A DNA stretch of 64,000 nucleotides from Sphingomonas sp. LaA6.9 (GTDB lineage: Bacteria > Pseudomonadota > Alphaproteobacteria > Sphingomonadales > Sphingomonadaceae). Shown here one piece after another: positions 43,928-52,853 of this stretch. The position numbers and the translations under genes are program-made. Numbering within the stretch: the stretch's first letter is position 1; the number at the start of each line of letters is the position of its first letter. The DNA lies in assembly GCF_022601895.1 (NCBI RefSeq), contig NZ_JAKVIO010000008.1, forward strand, positions 1 to 64,000, given 5' to 3'. The notes below the pieces were generated by a model that was not told where the DNA came from, did not search any database, and worked only from the letters and a program-made list of their open reading frames with translations.

Positions 43928-44983
43928 TCAATCTTCCGCCTTCAGGCAATTTTTCACCAGCCGGTCGAACGCTTCGCCCCCGCGAACCGGATCGGCGACG
44001 GGAAGCCCAAGCCGCGCGCTCTCGCCAGCGATCAGCGCGGCCGCCTCGGCCTCCCCGAGATTTGAAGTGTTGAGCGATACGCCCGCGCAGCGAATGGCCG
44101 GATTGGTACGCCGTCCAAGCAGCAGCGTCGCCTCGATCGTCTCTTCGATGCTGGGCAGGGTATAGCCCGGAGCACCCAGTACGTCGGTTCGTCCCGGTTC
44201 ATGGCATACGACCACGATGTCAGGCTGGCTGCCATGGAGCAGGCCGAGCGACACCGCGGCATAGGCGGGGTGGAACAGCGAACCCTGTCCTTCGATCACG
44301 TCCCAGTGATCGGGGGCAGCATCGGGAGAGAGCAGTTCCGCGGCGCCGGCTTCGAAATCAGACACGATGGCGTCCATCGGCATGCCGCCGCCCGCGATCA
44401 TGATTCCGGTCTGCCCCGTCGCGCGGAAGTCCGCATTGACGCCAAGTTCGGTAAAGGCGCGCGCGATGGCGATCGCCGTGTATTTCTTGCCGAGCGCGCA
44501 ATCGGTGCCCACGGTGAGAAGCCGCTGGCCGGTGCGCTTGCGGCCGGTTCCCACGGGAATGTTCGGGGGAGGCGAACGGACGTCGATCAATTGCCGCCCC
44601 AGCGCCTGTGCCCTGTCGGCCAGACCGGGAATGTCGGTCAGCCGCGCATGCATCCCGCTGACGACATCGAGCCCCGCCTCGAGTGCCTCGAACAAGGCCG
44701 CGCGCCAATGATCGGGGATCACGCCACCGCTGTTGGCCACGCCAATCACCAATGCCTGCGCACCCCTGGCTGCCGCTTCGCCCGGCGTGAGCGGCTGCAG
44801 GCCGGTCGTAACCGAGGCGCCTTTGAGCGCGAACTCGCCCACACATTTGTCGGCCGCCCAGTCGCGCAACCCGAATGCGGTCTTGGCAAAGGCGCGCTCG
44901 GTCGTATCGCCGAGAAAGAGCAGATAGGGCTGGGGCAACACCATCGCGCTTGCAGCGCAATCAAACACGGAGTCCATCTTCAT
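43928..44983 (-). CDS. dgcN: D-glutamate N-acetyltransferase (DUF1611 family)
   Basis: 351 residues. PYLLFLGDTTERAFAKTA, RLLTVGTDCALGKKYTAIAI (P-loop-like), DFRATGQTGIMIAGGGMPMD and VIEGQGSLFHPAYA are the DgcN blocks. DgcN acetylates D-glutamate in a marine-type D-Glu catabolic route whose second enzyme, the racemase DgcA, is not in the window. It is 33 bp downstream of an M19 dipeptidase and shares an operon with secreted peptidases, so it probably handles D-glutamate released from peptides or muropeptides. Confidence 0.85.
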   Translation of the reverse strand: MKMDSVFDCAASAMVLPQPYLLFLGDTTERAFAKTAFGLRDWAADKCVGEFALKGASVTTGLQPLTPGEAAARGAQALVIGVANSGGVIPDHWRAALFEALEAGLDVVSGMHARLTDIPGLADRAQALGRQLIDVRSPPPNIPVGTGRKRTGQRLLTVGTDCALGKKYTAIAIARAFTELGVNADFRATGQTGIMIAGGGMPMDAIVSDFEAGAAELLSPDAAPDHWDVIEGQGSLFHPAYAAVSLGLLHGSQPDIVVVCHEPGRTDVLGAPGYTLPSIEETIEATLLLGRRTNPAIRCAGVSLNTSNLGEAEAAALIAGESARLGLPVADPVRGGEAFDRLVKNCLKAED

Positions 44984-45016
44984 CTACAGGTCCTGCAAGG
45001 GATTTCAGGATTGAGT

Positions 45017-46150
45017 TCAACCGCCCCAGGTCGAGGCGAGCAGACGCTGGAAATTGCCGCCAAGTACCGCCTTGATATTGGCGTCGGAATATTTACGGCG
45101 GATCAGTTCTTCGGTGAGATCGTAGATCTTGTACGGGTGATCGAACCCGTCGACATCGATCTTTTCGCGGAAGGCGTAGCTGTCCTTGTACGCGCCGCGC
45201 AGCTGCTTGTTCATTTCGGGCGAGACGTCGTCATAGCCGTTGAGGTCGGCGTCCGAGCCGATGCCGACATGGTCGATGCCGACCAGCTTTACCACGTGGT
45301 CGATATGATCGGCGAGCTGCGCGATACCGGTGGGTTCGGTCTTGCTCACGAAATTGCGAACGCCGGTGATGCCCATCACGCCGCCCTTGGCGGCCAGCGC
45401 CTTGATCGCCTCGTCGGTCTTCACCCGCGGGTGATCGATCAGCGCACGACAGTTGCTGTGCGTGATCGCGATCGGCTTCTTGGAAATCGCGATTGCGTCG
45501 AGAGTCGTGCGATCGCCCGAATGCGACACGTCGATCAGCATGCCCACCCCGTTCATCGCTTCGATGATCGAGGCGCCGAAGTCGGTGACGCCACCATCGA
45601 CGCGCTCGGTCGAGCCGGATCCGATGCGGTTCTGCGAGTTGTAGGTGAGCTGCGAGCAACGCTGGCCCAGCTGGTAGAAGAACTTGACGTCGGTGGGGCG
45701 GCGGAAGTGGTCGGCGTTCTGAAGGCCCATGATGACAGCGCATTTGCCGTCGGCCTTCGCACGCGAAAGGTCGGCCGCCTTGTCGACGGCGGTGAAGACA
45801 TGGGAGTTTCGCGCGACGTAATTGCCCCAGATCGCGAAGAAGCTGAGGGCATGTTCGTGCGCGTCCGGCCCGCCAAGGCCGACGGCGTGATGGAAGCCGG
45901 TGATACCGCAATTCCGGAACTCCGCCGCGTCCTTGTCGCTCAGTGGCACCGCGTAGAATTCGGGGCCCATGTCGATCTTGAGTGGCGCAAGCATGTCGAT
46001 GACGAGCGATTGCCGAACGAGATCGATCGCGCGACGCGAATAGCCCTTGGGCGGCGGGGCGAGGCGAGGGGCTGCCGCGCGCGCGAACGGTGCGGTTGCG
46101 GCCACCGCGACGGCAGCTGCGAGCGCCTGGCGGCGAGACAAAACAGACAT
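45017..46150 (-). CDS. M19 dipeptidase paralogue with Tat signal and altered metal site
   Basis: 377 residues. The Tat-type signal is LSRRQALAAAVAVAATAPFA. The M19 barrel is recognisable by MLIDVSHSGDRT, THSNCRALIDHPR and VGIDHVGIGSDADLNG. The usual HxD after LIDG reads IDMLAP, and the bridging Glu motif GVEGG reads GLQNAD. So two key metal ligands visible in the sister gene at 51.4 kb are missing here. It may bind one metal, act on another bond, or be inactive. It heads the operon with dgcN, the serine hydrolase and CocE. The ATG at 46150 follows GAGAGGGG. Confidence 0.85.
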   Translation of the reverse strand: MSVLSRRQALAAAVAVAATAPFARAAAPRLAPPPKGYSRRAIDLVRQSLVIDMLAPLKIDMGPEFYAVPLSDKDAAEFRNCGITGFHHAVGLGGPDAHEHALSFFAIWGNYVARNSHVFTAVDKAADLSRAKADGKCAVIMGLQNADHFRRPTDVKFFYQLGQRCSQLTYNSQNRIGSGSTERVDGGVTDFGASIIEAMNGVGMLIDVSHSGDRTTLDAIAISKKPIAITHSNCRALIDHPRVKTDEAIKALAAKGGVMGITGVRNFVSKTEPTGIAQLADHIDHVVKLVGIDHVGIGSDADLNGYDDVSPEMNKQLRGAYKDSYAFREKIDVDGFDHPYKIYDLTEELIRRKYSDANIKAVLGGNFQRLLASTWGG

Positions 46151-46164
46151 TGCGAAACCCCTCT

Positions 46165-46189
46165 CCAATATTTCCAATCAGGACATTAT
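46165..46189 (-). promoter_or_regulatory. TGATTGG-type motif upstream of the dipeptidase operon
   Basis: On the reverse strand the site contains AATGTCCTGATTGGAAATA, only 15-39 bp before the dipeptidase start codon, where a bound protein would block transcription or its early phase. The core TGTCCTGATTGG is also present before the TonB receptor (48459-48470). Confidence 0.55.
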
Positions 46190-46416
46190 GGTCCCAAAAA
46201 GAAATCGTCAACCTGAATTGGGCCGCTGTCACGGGGCGGGCGTAGGTCGGGACGGCCCAAAAACGCCAGATTTTCTGCGCTTCGCGTGGTTTTGATCTGG
46301 GAGGGGCCGGGCATTCGCTATAATGTGAAAAAAATCGGCATAATCTGAGAATTTTAATCTCAATCTTGACAATATGTTTCAATTAAGCGCGTTGTCCGGC
46401 CAAAGGGAGCGCGTCA

Positions 46417-48363
46417 ATGGCCGTGTCGGATTGGATTTCTGCCCCGGGCAGGGGGCTGGCGTTGTGGAGCGCTGTAGCGCTTGGCGCCGTGGCCGGGCCG
46501 GTCTGCGCGCAAGGCGATGCGCCGCGCTATGACACCATCATTCGCAACGGCACCATCGTCGACGGCAGTGGCCTTGCGCCTTATCGCGGCGACGTCGCCA
46601 TCACGGGCGGCCATATCATGGCGGTGGGCAATATCGGCGAAGCGGCCGCCGGCGCCGAGATCGACGCGACCGGACTGGTCGTCGCGCCGGGGTTCATCAA
46701 CATCCACAGTCATGCCCAGCCGGCAGCCGTGGCCACGGCGGTCAACATGCTCACCCAGGGCGTGACGACCGAGATCACCAATGCCGACGGGCACGGCACC
46801 ATCGACATCGCGAAGCAGCTGGCCGAGTTCAGCGCGAACGGTCTCGCGGAAAATGTCGGCCTGTTCATCGGCTTCAACGCGGCGTGGCGCGATACCGTGG
46901 GGCACGAGGATCGCCGTGCGACCCAGGCGGAGATCGCGGCAATGCGCGATATTCTCGACCGAAATCTCGCGGCAGGCGCTTGGGGCGTTGCGGCGGGCCT
47001 CGATTACAAGCCCGGCTATTTTGCCGACGCGGACGAGGTAATCGAAATCGTCTCGGTCGCCCGCAAGTGGCGCACGATCTTCCCCAATCATGAGCGGCTT
47101 CGGCCCGAGGAGCGGTACAGCTCGTTCAAGGGCATGAAGGAGACCGTGGAGATAGCGGGGCAGGCGGGCGTGCTGCCGATCATCACGCATCTGAAGACGC
47201 AGGGCGCCGAGCAGGGCAATGCACCTGCGGTAATCGATTTCATGAAAAACGCGACCGCACGCGGCCTGTATACCGCTGCGGATGTCTATCCGTACCTCGC
47301 GGGCAGCAGCGGCCTTTCGCTGATGATTCCCGGCTGGGCGCACGAGGGCGGCCGCGAGGCGATGCTCAGGCGGTTCGCCGACCCCGCAACGCGCGCCAAA
47401 ATCATCGTCGAAGCCGAAGAGGCGATGACGCTGCGCTTCGGCGGACCCGAGGGCGTGCGGGTCGTGAGCACCGGGCAGCGGCTCTCGGATGCCATGAAGG
47501 AGATGGGCGCGGGGGCGGGTGAGACGTTGATCCGGTTGCTTGAGCAAAAGGAGCAGAGCGCCATCCTCAGCTTTGGCCGCGAGGACGATCTGGTCGCCTT
47601 TCTTCAATATCCGGACAGTGCGATCGCTTGCGATTGCGGCGCCAATACCGGCGCGCGCGTGCACCCCCGAACCTGGGGAAGCTATCCGCGTGTGCTCGGC
47701 CAATATGTGCGTGAGACCAACGCCCTGACGCTGCCCGACGCGATCCGCAAGATGACGGCCTTGCCCGCGACGATCATCGGCATGACCGACCGCGGATATC
47801 TTGCGCCGGGCATGCGGGCCGACGTCGTGACTTTTGATGCCGGCCGCATCCGCGACCACGCCACCTATGACGCGCCCACGCTGCCCTCCGAGGGCGTTCG
47901 TGACGTCTTCGTCAACGGTCAAGCGGCGTTACGCGATGGAATCGCCACCGGCGCCCTTGGCGGCAAGGTCGTTTTGCGCACGGCTTATATGCCCAGTCGC
48001 CCGATGACGCCTGCAGGCCGTAAGCGCAGCATTTCGGGCAGTGGCGTCGTTGAAGCCAGCGGCGGCCGCTATTCCGTCAGCTTCGCGATCACGCAGAAGC
48101 CGGGCGAGGCCGGCTCCAGCGGGCGATTGACGCTGAAAGACCGCGCATCGGGCATGCAATGGAAGGCGGAACGACTGGGGACGATCCAGACCGCCTCCGA
48201 ATGGGCGAGCGTCACCGCTGTTTTGCGCGACGCGGCGGGAGTGACCCGGCCCGTGACGCTCACGCTCGAGAAGGCGCAAGGCCCGCGGATCGTCGTCAGC
48301 TTCGGGGACCAGGAGTTTGTGAGCGGGCAAGCGCGGGCGCGGATCGGAACGCTCGCGCGCTAG
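46417..48363 (+). CDS. Secreted N-acyl-D-amino-acid deacylase (amidohydrolase) with C-terminal extension
   Basis: 648 residues. A signal peptide ends GPVCAQG. DTIIRNGTIVDGSGLAPYRGDV, VVAPGFINIHSHAQ (metal HxH), ITHLKTQG, YPYLAGSSG and GYLAPGMRADVVTFD are the D-aminoacylase/D-glutamate deacylase landmarks. The last ~125 residues, after the amidohydrolase composite domain, are a beta-rich region I do not recognise. AGGGAG lies ahead of the ATG. It would free D-amino acids from N-acyl forms in the periplasm. It is divergent from the dipeptidase operon. Confidence 0.88.
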   Translation: MAVSDWISAPGRGLALWSAVALGAVAGPVCAQGDAPRYDTIIRNGTIVDGSGLAPYRGDVAITGGHIMAVGNIGEAAAGAEIDATGLVVAPGFINIHSHAQPAAVATAVNMLTQGVTTEITNADGHGTIDIAKQLAEFSANGLAENVGLFIGFNAAWRDTVGHEDRRATQAEIAAMRDILDRNLAAGAWGVAAGLDYKPGYFADADEVIEIVSVARKWRTIFPNHERLRPEERYSSFKGMKETVEIAGQAGVLPIITHLKTQGAEQGNAPAVIDFMKNATARGLYTAADVYPYLAGSSGLSLMIPGWAHEGGREAMLRRFADPATRAKIIVEAEEAMTLRFGGPEGVRVVSTGQRLSDAMKEMGAGAGETLIRLLEQKEQSAILSFGREDDLVAFLQYPDSAIACDCGANTGARVHPRTWGSYPRVLGQYVRETNALTLPDAIRKMTALPATIIGMTDRGYLAPGMRADVVTFDAGRIRDHATYDAPTLPSEGVRDVFVNGQAALRDGIATGALGGKVVLRTAYMPSRPMTPAGRKRSISGSGVVEASGGRYSVSFAITQKPGEAGSSGRLTLKDRASGMQWKAERLGTIQTASEWASVTAVLRDAAGVTRPVTLTLEKAQGPRIVVSFGDQEFVSGQARARIGTLAR

Positions 48364-48454
48364 AAATAAAGCCGCATTTCGTTCGGTTTGAGAGGTTTCA
48401 GCCAAAACGAGTTGGTTGCATCCTGAAAACACAAACAATTTTCTGATAAAATAA

Positions 48455-48470
48455 ATATTGTCCTGATTGG
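48455..48470 (+). promoter_or_regulatory. TGATTGG-type motif upstream of the TonB receptor
   Basis: ATATTGTCCTGATTGG matches the reverse-strand sequence before the dipeptidase operon in 14 of 16 positions. It sits 82 bp ahead of the receptor start in an AT-rich stretch. Confidence 0.55.
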
Positions 48471-48552
48471 GATCATGTGACAGATTGAAGTCTCAGAATT
48501 GCGATCGGTTGGTGGAATCGCGAGCAAAAAAATAGTCAAGGGGGACGACTCG

Positions 48553-51342
48553 ATGCGTGTTAGCGGCAGATTGAATCACAACGTCGGACGGAGCTGTCGC
48601 GCAGCTGCAGTGGCGGTGCTCTTGCTCTCGACCACGAGCGCTTTTGCGCAAGCGGCGGCTGCGGAAGATGCTGAGGCTGCTGATCCCGCGAGTGAAATCA
48701 TCGTGACCGGATCGCGCATCGCCAAGGCCGGTTTCGACCAGCCGACACCCACGACGGTGGTCGGCGAGGTCGAGCTTCGCGAGGGCAACAGGCCCAACAT
48801 CCAGCAGGTGCTGAACGATCAGCCGCAGTTTCGTCAGACCGTCACCCCGCAGGTGTCGAACGGCAACACGTCGACCGGCACTGCACCCGTCGATCTGCGC
48901 GGCCTCGGCATTTCGCGCACCCTGACGCTGGTGAACGGCCGCCGGTTCGTCGGTGAAAACAACCTGAACTTCATTCCCACCAACCTCGTCCAGCGCGTCG
49001 AGGTGGTGACCGGCGGTGCTTCGGCGGCCTGGGGATCGGGCGCGGTCGCGGGCGTGGTCAACATCATCCTCAAGGACGATCTCGAAGGCATCTCGGTCGG
49101 TGGACGGACCGGCATCTCGTCGCGCGGTGACGGCATGCAATACGGCTTCGACGCGAGCTTCGGCACGGATTTCGCGGACGGCAACGGCCATTTCATGATC
49201 GGTGCAGACTATATCAAGGATGAGGGCATCCCTGATCGCAACTCGCGCCGCAACCTGGGCAGCGCCGGTATCGTGCGCACCAATCCGACCAGCACCACCG
49301 ACCTGTCGACGCGCCTGACGCGCGACGTGAACTACGGCAATCTCGCGGCCCAGGGCCTGATCACCAACGGCGTGCTTGCCGGCCAGATCTTCAACCAGGA
49401 TGGCACGCTGCGTGCGTTCCAGGGCGGTACGCGGCTCGATGGCACGCCGCTTGGCACCTCGGCGTTCCCGGCACAGATGATCGGCGGCGTCGACGGCATT
49501 GGCCTTTATGACGACATTGCTGTTTCGACGCCCTTTGACCGGCTGAGCACCTATGCTCGTGCGAGCTACGATGTGGGCGGCGCGACTGTGTGGGCGGATT
49601 TCACCTATGGCCGCTCAACCACCGACGCGCCCTTCCTGCCTGACTTCACCGTCGCACCGCTGACGATCCAGGCGACCAATCCCTATCTGTCCACGACGAT
49701 CCGCAACCAGCTTGCGGCCGCCGGTCAGACGAGCTTCACCATGGGCCGCGTGTTCAACGACATCCTGTTCATGCAGTTCGACACCGTTCGCGAGAACATC
49801 GAAGGCGCGATCGGCATCGATGGCACGTTCGGCAACGGTTTCAAGTACAGCGCGCACTACAGCCACGGCGAAGTAAACAGCAACCAGAAGCTGGAGAATT
49901 CGCGGATCGGGGCCAACTTCACCAAGGCGCTCAACGCTGTGTCAAGCGGCGGGCAGATCGTCTGCGCGGTCAACGCCGATGCAATCGCCACCAATGACGA
50001 CCCCGCATGCCGCCCGCTCAACCCGTTCGGGCTGTTCAACGCCTCGGCGGAAGCGGTCGACTATGTCACGGGCACGCAGCAATCGATAACGGTGAACAAG
50101 CTCGATTCCGCGGGCGTAGAGGTTCAGGGTGACATCTTCTCGCTCTGGGCGGGACCGGTGACACTCGCGGTCGGCGCCGAGGCGCGCTGGGAGGAGCAAT
50201 CCACGCGGCGCAATGCCGATGCGGTTGCGGGCATCTTCGCGCTTCCCGTCTTCACGAGCGACCTTGCGGGCGGATTTGACGTCCAGGAAGGTTTTGCCGA
50301 ACTCGCGGTGCCGCTCGTCGATATCGAGGACGTCAAAGCCGATCTGAACGGCGCTGCACGCTATTCGCACTATAGCAATAGCGGCGGAATCTGGTCGTGG
50401 AAGGTCGGCGGCACGGTGCGCCTGTTTGACAGCGTCCTGCTGCGTGCGACCAACTCGCGCGACATCCGTTCGCCCAGCGTCGCCGATTTGTTCGCGGTCC
50501 GCCGCATCAACGTCGGCCCGCTCGTGGATCAGGATTCGGCCGGACGAACCACGGTCCCAGGCTACAACCCCACACCGCAGACGGTCACGACCTATAGCGG
50601 CGGCAATCCGGATCTCGAGCCCGAGGTGAGCAAGACGCTGACCGTGGGCGCGACCTTCTCGCCCAAGTTCTTCCCCGGCTTCAACCTCTCGGTCGACTAT
50701 TACGACATCGACATCAGCGGGGCGATCACCACGCTTTCGGCCTCCAACCTGACACTTGCCTGCAACAAGGGCAATCAGGCGGCCTGCGATCAGGTGATCC
50801 GTAACCCGACCACCCAGACGGTCGAAACCGTGTTCTCTAACGCGCAGAATATCGCGAGCTTTGCGACGCGCGGTGTCGATATCGAAGCGTCCTATTCGCT
50901 TCCGCTGTCTCAAGTTGCTGACATGCCGGGAACGCTTCGTTTCCGCGCGCTGGCGACCTACATCGACCGGTTCATCTTCGACACCGGCCTGACGCGGGTC
51001 GACAGCGCCGGTGACGTTGGCGACTCCACGGCAAACGGCATGCCCAAGTGGCGCGCGACGCTCAGCGCAGGCTATCAGGGTGAGGATCTCTCGGTGGACG
51101 CACGCGTGCGCTATGTCGATGGCGGTCTCTATAACCACTTGCTGACCACGCTGATCAACAACGAGATCGGATCGCGGACCTATGTCGATCTGGGCGTACG
51201 ATTTAACGTCGACGACAAGTTCGAGTTGTTCGGCAACGTCAACAATGTGTTCGACGTCGCTCCGCCCATCTCGGCCGCAGGTAACCCGCACTATGACGTC
51301 GTGGGTACCTACTTCTCGGCCGGCGCCCGCGTGAAGTTCTAA
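48553..51342 (+). CDS. TonB-dependent outer-membrane receptor
   Basis: 929 residues. A signal peptide ends TSAFAQA. A TonB-box-like SEIIVTGSRI is followed by the plug (LNDQPQFRQTV, VDLRGLGISRTLTLVNGRR, VEVVTGGASAAWGSGAVAGVVNII). A 22-strand barrel ends in the C-terminal Phe motif (GTYFSAGARVKF). The ATG at 48553 has AAGGGGGA upstream. No siderophore gene is near. The surrounding secreted peptidases and deacylase suggest uptake of peptides or N-acyl amino acids. A strong terminator follows. Confidence 0.94.
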   Translation: MRVSGRLNHNVGRSCRAAAVAVLLLSTTSAFAQAAAAEDAEAADPASEIIVTGSRIAKAGFDQPTPTTVVGEVELREGNRPNIQQVLNDQPQFRQTVTPQVSNGNTSTGTAPVDLRGLGISRTLTLVNGRRFVGENNLNFIPTNLVQRVEVVTGGASAAWGSGAVAGVVNIILKDDLEGISVGGRTGISSRGDGMQYGFDASFGTDFADGNGHFMIGADYIKDEGIPDRNSRRNLGSAGIVRTNPTSTTDLSTRLTRDVNYGNLAAQGLITNGVLAGQIFNQDGTLRAFQGGTRLDGTPLGTSAFPAQMIGGVDGIGLYDDIAVSTPFDRLSTYARASYDVGGATVWADFTYGRSTTDAPFLPDFTVAPLTIQATNPYLSTTIRNQLAAAGQTSFTMGRVFNDILFMQFDTVRENIEGAIGIDGTFGNGFKYSAHYSHGEVNSNQKLENSRIGANFTKALNAVSSGGQIVCAVNADAIATNDDPACRPLNPFGLFNASAEAVDYVTGTQQSITVNKLDSAGVEVQGDIFSLWAGPVTLAVGAEARWEEQSTRRNADAVAGIFALPVFTSDLAGGFDVQEGFAELAVPLVDIEDVKADLNGAARYSHYSNSGGIWSWKVGGTVRLFDSVLLRATNSRDIRSPSVADLFAVRRINVGPLVDQDSAGRTTVPGYNPTPQTVTTYSGGNPDLEPEVSKTLTVGATFSPKFFPGFNLSVDYYDIDISGAITTLSASNLTLACNKGNQAACDQVIRNPTTQTVETVFSNAQNIASFATRGVDIEASYSLPLSQVADMPGTLRFRALATYIDRFIFDTGLTRVDSAGDVGDSTANGMPKWRATLSAGYQGEDLSVDARVRYVDGGLYNHLLTTLINNEIGSRTYVDLGVRFNVDDKFELFGNVNNVFDVAPPISAAGNPHYDVVGTYFSAGARVKF

Positions 51343-51387
51343 ACAAACGGTTCGCCGGCTCGCCGGCGCCGAAAGCTGCAAACTGAG

Positions 51388-51422
51388 GGCGGCGTGGCAG
51401 GGGGCCACGCCGCCTTATTTTT
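51388..51422 (+). terminator. Rho-independent terminator of the TonB receptor gene
   Basis: GGCGGCGTGGC (51388-51398) pairs perfectly with GCCACGCCGCC (51404-51414) around a 5-base loop, and TTATTTTT follows. It lies 45 bp past the receptor stop and ends just before the convergent dipeptidase gene. Confidence 0.9.
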
Positions 51423-51431
51423 CGAAATGCG

Positions 51432-52724
51432 CTACTGCTTGGTCGCAGCGGGTGCTGGCGTTCCGATCGGCGGCTCACCCTCCATCGACGCCGCCACCTT
51501 CTCGGCGGTCGCCATCACGCGCAGCACGTTCTCGCCTGCGAGTTTGGCTACATCGGCATCGCTCCATCCCCGCCGCATAAGTTCGGCAAGCAGGGCGGGA
51601 TAGGTCGTCACGTCACTCAACCCCTGTGGCAGAGTGTTGCTGACGCCGTCATAGTCCGATCCCAGCCCGACATGATCGACGCCCGCAACGCGCGCGATAT
51701 GTTCGATGTGGTCGGCGACCTGCGAAAGCGTGACCTTGGGAGCGGGATGCTTGCGTTCCCACGCAGCGAAAGCGGCCTCCGCCTTGTCGGGCTGCCCGAT
51801 GTACAGCCCGCCGAACGGAGGGGCGTTCAGCCGCGTCCTTTCGGCCGCGGCATCGGCTGACCAGCGCCGATAGGCGTCGGACACGTAGCTATTGGCGTAG
51901 TTGACCATGACGACGCCGCCATTGGCCGCCACCAGTTTGAGCACCTCGTCGGACACGTTGCGCGGGTGGTCGTTCAGCGCGCGCGCATTGGAATGCGAAT
52001 AGATGACGGGCGCGCGCGATACGCGCAGCGCGTCCTTCATCGTCGCTTCGCTCACATGGCTGAGGTCGACCAGCATCCCAAGCCGGTTGAGCTCGTGCAC
52101 GACCGTTTCACCGAAAGCCGTCAGCCCGTCATGCTTCGGATTGTCGGTTGCTGAATCGGCCCATGCGATGGTCCTCGAATGGGAGAGCGTCAGATAGCCC
52201 GCCCCCAGATCGTGATAGGTGCGCAGCACCGAAAGACTGCCGTCGATCTGGCCGCCGCCCTCGACACCGATCAGTGATGCGATCTTGCCCGCTGCATGGA
52301 TGCGCCGGACGTCATCCGCTGTGCGTGCAAGCGCGAAATCGTCGGGGTAGCGCGCTGCGAGGCCGTGCACGACGTCGATCTGCTCGAGCGTCTGCTTGAC
52401 CTGTTCGAGCCCGGGAAGGTTAGCGGACACGTAAACCGACCAGAACTGACCGCCCACCCTGCCGCGCCGCAACCGCTCGATATCGGTGTTGTAGGGGACG
52501 GGCTTTCCGGCAAGGCCGCTGCGCAGGTCAAGCGTCCAGAGCCCTTCGCCCTCGCGCTCGCGCAACGCCTCCGGCCAGTCATTATGCCCGTCGATCAGCG
52601 GCGTCGCCTTGAGAACGCGTGCCACCCGCTCCTCGTAATTCTGTGCATGGACGGGTGGGGCGGCGGCGATCAATGCTGTTATCGAGGCAAGTGTTCGAAT
52701 GCTCCTGGCGAATTTTGCGGCCAC
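51432..52724 (-). CDS. Secreted M19 membrane dipeptidase
   Basis: 430 residues. A signal peptide ends PPVHAQ. The complete renal-dipeptidase metal set is visible: LIDGHNDWPEAL (HxD), LIGVEGGGQIDG (bridging Glu), LVDLSHVSEAT and SHSNARALNDHPRN (His ligands), and VGLGSDYDG. These enzymes cleave dipeptides with a D- or dehydro-residue at the C-terminal side. It is the intact counterpart of the altered paralogue at 45 kb. It is convergent with the TonB receptor and probably monocistronic. Confidence 0.93.
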   Translation of the reverse strand: MAAKFARSIRTLASITALIAAAPPVHAQNYEERVARVLKATPLIDGHNDWPEALREREGEGLWTLDLRSGLAGKPVPYNTDIERLRRGRVGGQFWSVYVSANLPGLEQVKQTLEQIDVVHGLAARYPDDFALARTADDVRRIHAAGKIASLIGVEGGGQIDGSLSVLRTYHDLGAGYLTLSHSRTIAWADSATDNPKHDGLTAFGETVVHELNRLGMLVDLSHVSEATMKDALRVSRAPVIYSHSNARALNDHPRNVSDEVLKLVAANGGVVMVNYANSYVSDAYRRWSADAAAERTRLNAPPFGGLYIGQPDKAEAAFAAWERKHPAPKVTLSQVADHIEHIARVAGVDHVGLGSDYDGVSNTLPQGLSDVTTYPALLAELMRRGWSDADVAKLAGENVLRVMATAEKVAASMEGEPPIGTPAPAATKQ

Positions 52725-52853
52725 CCTGATTTCCTTGTCTGTTTTGAACTATCGCGACGATGAATCGTCCGTCGACGAAGCGACGGGCGTGAAGAGCAGA
52801 TCATGATGGTCGCCGCTGAAGTCCGCAAGTGGCGAGGCCGCGCGCCTGGCCGG

